DNA of 38,317 nucleotides. Source: Nocardia takedensis NBRC 100417 (lineage in GTDB: Bacteria > Actinomycetota > Actinomycetes > Mycobacteriales > Mycobacteriaceae). This document shows, one piece after another, positions 23,381-38,317 of the stretch; within the stretch, counting starts at the first letter, position 1; the number at the start of each line of letters is the position of its first letter. The position numbers and the translations under genes are program-made. Below the pieces are notes generated by a model that did no database searches, was not told the origin of the DNA, and worked only from the letters and a program-made list of their open reading frames with translations. The stretch is from assembly GCF_000308695.1 (NCBI RefSeq), contig NZ_BAGG01000108.1:1-38317 (forward strand). Direction: 5' to 3'.

Positions 23381-24597
23381 TCCGAGCCGTTTCCGGCAGG
23401 GTGATCGCGACCCGCGGCCGAGGCCACCAGCGCGCGGGCGGCGCGGGTCACGCCCGCGGTCTCCACGGACTCGGTGAGTTCGCGCGCGGCGGAGCGTCGG
23501 CCGACGGCCGTCGAAAGCGCTTCGGTGAGAACCGCTTCCGTCGGCTCCTCGCGGATCGCGACGCCGATGCCGAGATCCGCGACCCGGGATGCGAAATAGG
23601 GTTGGTCGAACATCTGGGGCACGATCACCTGCGGTGCGCCCGAGGCGGCGGCGGTCGTGGTCGTGCCCGCGCCGCCGTGGTGGATCACGGCCGCGACGCG
23701 CCGGAACAGCGCTCGCTGGTCGACTTCGCCGACGACCAGGCAGTCCGGGTCGGTGACGGACAAGTCGGCCCAGCCCGCCGCGACGACCGTCCTGAGCCCG
23801 AGTCGCCCGGCCGCCGCGACGACGGCGTCCGCTATGCCGTGCGGGGCGCGTGCGCTGCCGAAGCCCAGATAGACCGGTGGATCGCCCGCGTCGAGGAATT
23901 TCTCGAGGTCCGCGGCTAGCGGGGCGGGTTGATCGAGCAGCCAGGCACCGGTCTGGAACACCTCGAGGTCCGGTGCGCCCGGCCACGGCGCGAGGACCGG
24001 ATCAGCGGCCAGCCAAGGGGTCTCGGTGAACAGGTGCCGCCGCACGTCCTCGACGGGCGGCAGGCCGAGCGCGGCGCGGTGCGCGTTCAGCGGTGCGGAC
24101 CACATCAGGTTCCAGCGTTCGCGGTCGGCCTCCCACAGCGCTTCGGGAGACCGCTCAGCCACCTGGTCGCCGAGCATGCCGAAGACCGGCGGCGCGTGGT
24201 GCGGCGACGGCAGCGTGATCGGTGCGAACGCCGCGTACACGTAGGGCAGCGACCACTTCTCGGCCACCGAACGCGCGGCGATCGCCAGCGCGCCGCCCGC
24301 CACCACCACATCGCAGCCGCGCACCGCCGCGTCGACCGCGCGGAACTGCTCGGCCACCGTGCCGTCGATCATCCGCTGTCGCTGCTCGGGCGTCGGCACG
24401 CCCGCGGCCGCCTTGGCCGTGCCACGCAGGACCGGACCGACCGACACGTACCGCACACCGAACCCTTCGGCCCACTCCCGGAAATCCGGCGGCGCGCACA
24501 CCACCGCCTCGTGACCGAGTTCGGCCAGTCGCACGGCCAGCGCGACAGCGGGTTGCACCTCGCCCCGCGAGCCGATCGTGGAAATCAGAGCACGCAT
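23377..24597 (-). CDS. rgt: GT1-family glycosyltransferase, probable rifamycin (rifampicin) glycosyltransferase, 406 aa
   Basis: NDP-sugar-dependent GT-B enzyme of the macrolide/rifamycin type. The N-domain starts MRALISTIGSRGEVQPAVALAVRLAELGHEAVVCAPPDF, typical of antibiotic glycosyltransferases. The C-domain donor site is HHGGAGTTTTAAASGAPQ (H306-H307) followed by VPQMFDQPYFASRVADLGIG. The rifamycin assignment rests on a 19-bp inverted repeat matching the rifamycin-associated element 61 bp upstream, an element known from rgt, rph, arr and rox resistance genes; Nocardia species are known to glycosylate rifampicin. The enzyme would attach a sugar to a hydroxyl of the ansa bridge and inactivate the drug. 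The ATG at 24597 follows GAAGGGGTC. The small gene downstream is translationally coupled. Confidence 0.82.
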   Translation of the reverse strand: MRALISTIGSRGEVQPAVALAVRLAELGHEAVVCAPPDFREWAEGFGVRYVSVGPVLRGTAKAAAGVPTPEQRQRMIDGTVAEQFRAVDAAVRGCDVVVAGGALAIAARSVAEKWSLPYVYAAFAPITLPSPHHAPPVFGMLGDQVAERSPEALWEADRERWNLMWSAPLNAHRAALGLPPVEDVRRHLFTETPWLAADPVLAPWPGAPDLEVFQTGAWLLDQPAPLAADLEKFLDAGDPPVYLGFGSARAPHGIADAVVAAAGRLGLRTVVAAGWADLSVTDPDCLVVGEVDQRALFRRVAAVIHHGGAGTTTTAAASGAPQVIVPQMFDQPYFASRVADLGIGVAIREEPTEAVLTEALSTAVGRRSAARELTESVETAGVTRAARALVASAAGRDHPAGNGSE

Positions 24598-24640
24598 GAA
24601 CAGACCCCTTCACCTGCGGTTTCCTTCTCAGAGAGCAGCG

Positions 24641-24693
24641 ATTCTGCCCGGCGGGGTGGGTCTTGCGGCAAGCCCCGGTCCGCGGGGCATACT
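24641..24693. promoter_or_regulatory. Symmetric divergent promoter candidates around the RAE
   Basis: On the minus strand TTGCCG (24671-24666) and CAGAAT (24646-24641) are 19 bp apart. On the plus strand TTGCGG (24663-24668) and CATACT (24688-24693) are also 19 bp apart. Both -35-like hexamers lie inside the palindrome, so one regulator bound there could control both directions. The 19-bp spacing is longer than usual. Confidence 0.35.
24658..24676. promoter_or_regulatory. Rifamycin-associated element (RAE)-like 19-bp inverted repeat
   Basis: GGGTCTTGCGGCAAGCCCC consists of 9-bp arms around a central G with one mismatch. As I recall the published RAE, it is GGGGCTTGCGGCAAGCCCC or very close to it, which would make this 18 of 19 identical. 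It lies between the glycosyltransferase gene (leftwards) and the DHFR/RibD-like gene (rightwards). Confidence 0.8.
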
Positions 24694-24777
24694 GAGACGG
24701 GAACGAGTTCGCGCAGGACCGCACAGAAAGTTCCCCCACCGATGTCGATTCCCGGCGAGCCCGTTCGACCTACGGGC

Positions 24778-25386
24778 ATGACCACAGTGACCGCCAACCT
24801 CGCCATCTCCCTCGACGGCTTCACCGCCGGGCCGGACCAGACCTTCGAGAACCCGTTCGGCACCGGCGCGAGCGCCCTCACCGAGTGGATGTTCGAGACC
24901 GACCGGCCCGGACGCGAACAGGACAAGAAACTCCTCGCCGAGATCCACGCCGACACCGGCGCGCACATCATGGGCCGCAACATGTTCGGCCCGAGCCGCG
25001 GCGACTGGGACCTGGACTGGACCGGTTGGTGGGGCCCCAACCCGCCCTACCACTGCCCCGTCTTCGTCCTCACCCACCACGAGCGCGCGCCGATCACGAT
25101 GGAAGGCGGCACCACCTTCACCTTCGTCACCGACGGCATCGAATCCGCCCTCGACCAAGCCCGCGCCGCCGCGGGCGACAAACCCGTCGAGATCGCGGGC
25201 GGCGCGGCCACCGTCCGCCAATACCTCGCCGCCGACCTCCTGGACGAACTCGTCCTGCACCTGGTCCCCGTCCTGCTCGGCCGCGGCGAATCCCTCTTCC
25301 GCGGCCTCCCCGCCCACCCCCTCGAACTCGCCGAAACCATCCCCTCCGAGACGGTCACCCACCTCCGCTACCGCATCCCCCACTGA
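24778..25386 (+). CDS. Dihydrofolate reductase/RibD C-terminal-domain family protein, 202 aa
   Basis: NADPH-binding DHFR-fold protein of the RibD-C group, distinct from FolA. It begins TANLAISLDGFTAGPDQT, carries MGRNMFGP (the MGRxTW-type motif), PVFVLTHHERAPI, a long linker, then VEIAGGAATVRQYLAADLLDELVLHLVPVLLGRGESLF, the standard ending of this group. The ATG at 24778 was chosen because the conserved domain starts immediately after it; ATG 24742 is an in-frame alternative, and neither has a strong ribosome binding site. Members include riboflavin-pathway reductases and many enzymes of unknown role. It diverges from rgt across the RAE-like element, so it may respond to rifamycins; no enzymatic link to the drug is established. 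Confidence 0.82.
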   Translation: MTTVTANLAISLDGFTAGPDQTFENPFGTGASALTEWMFETDRPGREQDKKLLAEIHADTGAHIMGRNMFGPSRGDWDLDWTGWWGPNPPYHCPVFVLTHHERAPITMEGGTTFTFVTDGIESALDQARAAAGDKPVEIAGGAATVRQYLAADLLDELVLHLVPVLLGRGESLFRGLPAHPLELAETIPSETVTHLRYRIPH

Positions 25387-25678
25387 CCGCTTCGGCGGTC
25401 GACCGGCCCAGCGCCACCGTTCCCGGGACAGGATCGAATCCGATCCCGCCGCGAACTTGTCGGAGGTGACTCGGATACTGACGCGGTGACCGAACACAGT
25501 GATCGAATCGATAGCTGCACAGCGGAATTCAGACGTGCAAGGTTTGCCGGCGCCGTCGAAAACCGGAATGGCGCGCCGACCCCGAGCACCGATGTCACCT
25601 GACAAAGGGCGACGCGGCAGTCGCCTTGCCGCGAGGCCCACGATCAGGACCGGGCCGTCATCGGACGACCCACACGAC
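25387..25678. other. 292-bp gap upstream of the toxin gene, no gene supported
   Basis: An open frame from the toxin continues upstream to 25499, but its third codon positions are not GC-biased, so I treat it as non-coding leader. A 38-codon frame (25486-25602) is also unsupported. CCAC-ACGAC-GTGG (25670-25682) at the end of the gap resembles the operator-like repeat in front of the antitoxin gene. Confidence 0.4.
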
Positions 25679-26065
25679 GTGGTGTATTTCCGTCGACTCC
25701 CGAGTGGACAGATGCCGGGACGCGAGTACATCCGGGCCTTGCCGACGAGTGTGCGCGCGAAGGTCGTGGCAGTACTCGCCGAAGTGGCCGCCGCCCCGCC
25801 GAAACGATTCGCCGGGGGTGGGTACTGGGAGGCGATGCACGGCGAGATGACCGGCTGGTATGAGGTGCGGTGCGACTTCGGAAAGGCCCACCACCGAGTC
25901 TTCTGCCGACTGGACTACGGGGCGGAGGGGCGACCCAAGCCCCTGTTGGCGGTCTTCGACGGACGAAGTAAGCCGCTGCGTACAGTCCTGCGCTCGTCCG
26001 ACTACGCGGAGATACGCGAATTGGGCGCGGAGTACTTCGCGACGAATCCGCGATCGATCAACTAG
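25679..26065 (+). CDS. RelE/HigB-like (phage-derived Gp49-like) type II toxin, 128 aa
   Basis: Probable ribosome-dependent mRNA interferase of the RelE/ParE superfamily. Typical of this group are MVYFRRLPSG, REYIRALPTSVRAKVVAVLAEVAAAPPKRFAGGGYWEAMHGEMTGWYEVR, HHRVFCRLDYG, and PKPLLAVFDGRSKPLRTVLRSSDYAEIRELG, with conserved Arg, Lys and aromatic residues. The first of two adjacent GTG codons (25679) is taken as start because related proteins open with MVYFRR; in-frame ATGs at 25568 and 25592 would add 37 and 29 residues of poorly coding sequence. The antitoxin-like gene is convergent and overlaps the last 8 bp, unlike the usual co-directional toxin-antitoxin operon. Confidence 0.78.
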   Translation: MVYFRRLPSGQMPGREYIRALPTSVRAKVVAVLAEVAAAPPKRFAGGGYWEAMHGEMTGWYEVRCDFGKAHHRVFCRLDYGAEGRPKPLLAVFDGRSKPLRTVLRSSDYAEIRELGAEYFATNPRSIN

Positions 26066-26462
26066 CCCGCGCGGGCGCGGTGTAGCACCGCACCGCGCCC
26101 GCCAAGCTCGCCAGATCCTCCGTCGTCCCTGTTCTCAGGGCCGTGGCGACCACGTCGCTCTCCGCCCCGTCGAGCGGCACGAGCGCGACACGCATCCCCA
26201 GTGCGGCGGCCAGATCGGACACCGTGCGCAGCGTCGGGTTCGACTCGGCGCTGAACAAGCGACGAACCACGGACGGCTCGAGTGCGACCGCACGGGCCAA
26301 CGCCGCTTTGGAGAGATCCGCTTCCGCACGGGCTTGGTCGAGCGCACCGACGATCGAGTCGATCGTCTGAACACGTATCGAGTTGAGGACGTACTCGCGG
26401 AGGAACTCGGGGTCCTTCAAGTCTTCCGCGAGGTCGTCCCAGAACACACTCCGGTCACTCAT
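26058..26462 (-). CDS. XRE/HigA-like helix-turn-helix antitoxin, 134 aa
   Basis: DNA-binding antitoxin candidate. After an acidic N-terminus (FWDDLAEDLKDPEFLREYV) and a helix (SIVGALDQARAEADLSKAALARAV), the HTH reads LSKAALARAVALEPSVVRRLFSAESNPTLRTVSDLAAALGMRVALV, matching the Cro/C1 (XRE) pattern of HigA-type antitoxins. The C-terminal 40 residues (LDGAESDVVATALRTGTTEDLASLAGAVRC) may bind the toxin. The ATG at 26462 follows GGAGGGA. A perfect 6-bp-arm palindrome and a TATATG -10-like box lie just upstream, suggesting autoregulation. It pairs with the convergent RelE/HigB-like gene. Confidence 0.75.
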   Translation of the reverse strand: MSDRSVFWDDLAEDLKDPEFLREYVLNSIRVQTIDSIVGALDQARAEADLSKAALARAVALEPSVVRRLFSAESNPTLRTVSDLAAALGMRVALVPLDGAESDVVATALRTGTTEDLASLAGAVRCYTAPARAS

Positions 26463-26477
26463 CGAGTTCCCTCCGAC

Positions 26478-26501
26478 GCCACACTGACTGTGGCATATAT
26501 G
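26478..26501 (-). promoter_or_regulatory. Candidate operator and -10 box of the antitoxin gene
   Basis: GCCACA (26478-26483) and TGTGGC (26489-26494) form a perfect inverted repeat with a 5-bp centre, 16 nt before the antitoxin start. Immediately upstream on the minus strand is CATATATG (26501-26494), a good -10 match. Binding there by the XRE protein would give autorepression. Confidence 0.5.
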
Positions 26502-26561
26502 TTACGCAACCCAGGGTCTTCGCGCATCCCATAGGGTGACCGTGGACCACAGCACTGGGTG

Positions 26562-26603
26562 ACGTCCGGTCCAGAAGGGTTCCTGACCGGGCTCGGGGGT
26601 CAG
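26562..26603 (-). repeat. Direct repeat copy 1 (degenerate terminator) at the end of the cassette
   Basis: This 42-bp stretch aligns with 28228-28268 with three substitutions and 3 nt of gaps. It includes the TGA stop of the 304-aa gene and an imperfect hairpin (CCGGTC / GACCGG with a disrupted middle). See copy 2 after the NRPS gene. Confidence 0.8.
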
Positions 26604-27514
26604 TCCTCCTCGCCATTGATCTCCAGGGGCAGCGGCTCCTCGTGACCGATCAATCGGATGAATTGTCGGACAACGTTCTTCTGCGCGTCGAAACGGTCGG
26701 AGCCGTGTTCGGTACGCACGAGGATCCGTAGGGGGACGTCCCACTCGATGCCGCGCTTGGCGACGTCCGCGGGTACCCGTTCGATCAGGATTGTCTTGCG
26801 CTTCCCGACGCGGACTTCGATCTTGGCGAGTTCGTCACGCACCTCGACGGCAGCGAGCACTCCGGCGACGATCTCGGTGTTGGTCTCGATCTTCCTGCCG
26901 AACATCGTCCTGCCGTTGGCGCGGCCGCGACGGGTCAGGTGGGATCGCCGCTCGCTGCCGTCGGTTCGCGACAGCATGATCTCCAGGTTGGCATCGGCAT
27001 GATCCAACGACTCGATCAGCAGACGTAGCTGCTTGGCCAGTTCTGCGGACATGCCGTTCGGGCCGTCCGGCCCGGCCTCGACGGCGTCGTGGAGGTCACT
27101 GACCCGGATCAGCGCCGCTTCCAAGGGTGAGGGCAGTGCGCCGGGCAGTTGATCCTGATCGGCGACCGCCGCGGTGAACGGTTCCAGCGGCAGTACGACG
27201 CTGCCCTGTCGGATCGAGCGGAACCCGAATTCCAGTTCCGCGGCGACCTCGGGCGCGACCGCCGCCCGAATCTCCCGATCCAGCCGACCGTAGATCTCCG
27301 CGGCGTGTGCGTCGAACAACCCTTCCTCGAATCGGCCACCGTACAGTCGGAAGCCCGCGAAGCCGGGAAGGTAGGCGTTCGGGTCGAACTTCTTGAAGCC
27401 GTCGAGGGTCGCACGACGCAGATAGGTCGAAGCGGGTTCGTCCTCGACCCCGTCGAGCGCCGGATGCGGTTCGTAGTCCGTCAGGTAGCGGGCGAACCGG
27501 TCGCGGATGTTCAC
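26600..27514 (-). CDS. Unrecognised partner protein of the nucleotidyltransferase-fold gene, 304 aa
   Basis: No family recognised. The protein is acidic overall and appears mostly helical in its first two thirds (DRFARYLTDYEPHPALDGVEDEPASTYLRR, FEEGLFDAHAAEIYGRLDREIRAAVAPEVAAELEFGFRSI). It then has a Lys/Arg-rich patch (SERRSHLTRRGRANGRTMFGRKIE) and a C-terminal beta-rich segment that resembles a small SH3/OB-like barrel (VAGVLAAVEVRDELAKIEVRVGKRKTILIERVP...PLRILVRTEHG). No signal peptide or membrane segment is seen. GTG 27514 overlaps the upstream stop as GTGA with GGAGG 7 nt before it; GTG 27517 is also possible. Tight coupling to the NTase-like gene indicates a joint function, possibly a toxin-antitoxin or defence pair. 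Confidence 0.75.
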   Translation of the reverse strand: MNIRDRFARYLTDYEPHPALDGVEDEPASTYLRRATLDGFKKFDPNAYLPGFAGFRLYGGRFEEGLFDAHAAEIYGRLDREIRAAVAPEVAAELEFGFRSIRQGSVVLPLEPFTAAVADQDQLPGALPSPLEAALIRVSDLHDAVEAGPDGPNGMSAELAKQLRLLIESLDHADANLEIMLSRTDGSERRSHLTRRGRANGRTMFGRKIETNTEIVAGVLAAVEVRDELAKIEVRVGKRKTILIERVPADVAKRGIEWDVPLRILVRTEHGSDRFDAQKNVVRQFIRLIGHEEPLPLEINGEED

Positions 27515-28089
27515 CACCGCACCTCCAGGTAGCCGCGTCGACTCGCGCAACTCTCCACCGATGGTAGATCCGCTTCGTCGAGACGGCATCGCTGCCACCA
27601 GTCGTCATACCGGCCACGATCGCTCAGATAGGCCAGTTCGGCGGCGGACAGCGCGGGGTTCGCCTGATGCAGGTGAACCACGGGATGCCAGCGCAGCGTG
27701 AACACCTCCAGACCGTACCGCTGCTTGACGCCGTCACGATGCTGGGTCAAGTCACGAATGGCCTTGGATCCGGGCTTGCCACGCATGGCGTCCGCGGTGC
27801 CACCGTCGATGATCACCGTGAGGTCGAGATCGCCCGGCTCCAGCTTCGGGGATACGAAGCTGCCCGCCATCCACACGGACCGCAGGATCGGGTCGCCGAC
27901 CCCGGTCTTCCGCGGGACCTCCCCCCAGTCCAGGAGATACCGCAGCAGGCCACCGAACAGTGCGCCGCGGTTCGATGACGACTTGAACCGCTCGCCGCTG
28001 ACGAGATGTTCTTCCACTTCCTCGAGGGTGCACGAATAGCGGCCCGGCGGCAGATGCCCCGACTCACTGTCGAACGCGGGTATCACCAT
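27511..28089 (-). CDS. Nucleotidyltransferase-fold protein (DUF6932-like), 192 aa
   Basis: Member of the minimal nucleotidyltransferase superfamily. The catalytic signature is GSFVSPKLEPGDLDLTVIID, with G76-S77 and the metal-binding pair D87 and D89, matching the GS-x(9)-D-x-D pattern. The opening (VIPAFDSESGHLPPGRYSCTLEEVEEHLV) is typical of the DUF6932 group, whose members often sit in small accessory or defence-associated operons. The active-site residues are intact, so NMP transfer to a protein or tRNA is plausible but the target is unknown. The ATG at 28089 follows GGGGGGACTAC. The stop overlaps the start of the next gene by GTGA. The pair is bracketed by direct repeats. Confidence 0.75.
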   Translation of the reverse strand: MVIPAFDSESGHLPPGRYSCTLEEVEEHLVSGERFKSSSNRGALFGGLLRYLLDWGEVPRKTGVGDPILRSVWMAGSFVSPKLEPGDLDLTVIIDGGTADAMRGKPGSKAIRDLTQHRDGVKQRYGLEVFTLRWHPVVHLHQANPALSAAELAYLSDRGRYDDWWQRCRLDEADLPSVESCASRRGYLEVRW

Positions 28090-28227
28090 GTAGTCCCCCC
28101 TCGGTCCCGGTGGTCTGCACCACGCCCGGCTACAGCGCGGCCGACTGTGGGACGGCCGCGCACCCCCTTCTGATCACTTCGGCCGCGACAGTACCCGAGG
28201 CGATGTCCGATGGCTATGGGATTGCGA

Positions 28228-28262
28228 GTCCGGTCCGGAAAGGGTTCCGGACCGGGCTTGGG

Positions 28263-28268
<6 letters not shown>
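28228..28268 (-). repeat. Direct repeat copy 2 and NRPS terminator hairpin
   Basis: CCGGTCCGGAA (28230-28240) and TTCCGGACCGG (28245-28255) form a perfect 11-bp stem with a 4-nt loop, 7 nt after the NRPS stop, so this is a terminator candidate. The whole segment, including the NRPS TGA, is repeated at 26562-26603, just beyond the two-gene cassette. Confidence 0.8.

Positions 28269-38317
<10,049 letters not shown>

Noticed and set aside
23381..23986. N-terminal extension of the small gene at 23015 across the glycosyltransferase
   Set aside because: The extension is an Arg/Gly-rich shadow of the glycosyltransferase codons. The GTGA overlap at 23380 gives a sensible start.
25486..25602. 38-codon small frame upstream of the toxin
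   Set aside because: No ribosome binding site, no homology recognised and poor codon bias.

Overview
The window looks like chromosomal DNA of a high-GC actinobacterium, most likely Nocardia or a close relative such as Rhodococcus. The evidence is GC-rich codon use, frequent GTG starts, ATGA/GTGA start-stop overlaps, several start codons placed 6-7 nt after a TANNNT box with no ribosome binding site, a large NRPS, a DyP-encapsulin pair and a rifamycin-type glycosyltransferase. The genus is inferred; there is no rRNA or other species marker.

Layout. 1-1745 (+): 3' part of a crotonase-family gene overlapping a condensation-fold acyltransferase gene. 1842-4031: a PNPOx-like flavoprotein diverging from a MocR/PdxR regulator, with two direct-repeat candidate operator sites between them. 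4042-7248 (+): DUF2630 protein, FAD-dependent disulfide reductase homologue and type-B carboxylesterase. 7250-9019 (-): Fpg/Nei glycosylase and CobF. 9128-10455 (+): thyA-folA. 10575-12779 (+): cupin, then a DyP peroxidase with a C-terminal encapsulin-targeting tail and its encapsulin shell. 12844-15000 (+): a small membrane protein and a TerD/TerA-like fusion with a Gln/Pro-rich linker, ending in a strong hairpin. 15232-21385: a TetR regulator diverging from an APC permease - UAAP1 - UAAP2 - carboxyltransferase operon for urea or guanidine nitrogen. 21395-22792 (-): secreted lipase.

23015-25386 is a probable rifamycin-response locus. A glycosyltransferase gene and a translationally coupled small gene run left, a DHFR/RibD-like reductase gene runs right, and a 19-bp inverted repeat matching the rifamycin-associated element (RAE) lies between them, with similarly spaced candidate promoters facing both ways.

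25679-28089 is a small accessory island: a convergent RelE/HigB-like toxin and XRE antitoxin, then a two-gene operon made of a nucleotidyltransferase-fold protein and an unrecognised partner. That operon is bracketed by two copies of a sequence of about 41 bp that includes the stop codon and terminator hairpin of the adjacent NRPS gene. This looks like a cassette inserted at, or duplicated from, the NRPS 3' end.

28263-38317 (-) is the 3' 10 kb of an NRPS gene that continues past the window: (T)-C-A(Ser)-T-C-A-T-E*-C-A*. The epimerisation domain has lost its catalytic histidine, and the protein ends in a vestigial adenylation domain with no carrier or thioesterase domain.

The strongest leads for something undescribed are the RAE-centred divergent locus with its two extra genes, the repeat-flanked nucleotidyltransferase cassette, the urea-carboxylase operon that keeps only the carboxyltransferase half, and the NRPS with degenerate terminal domains.
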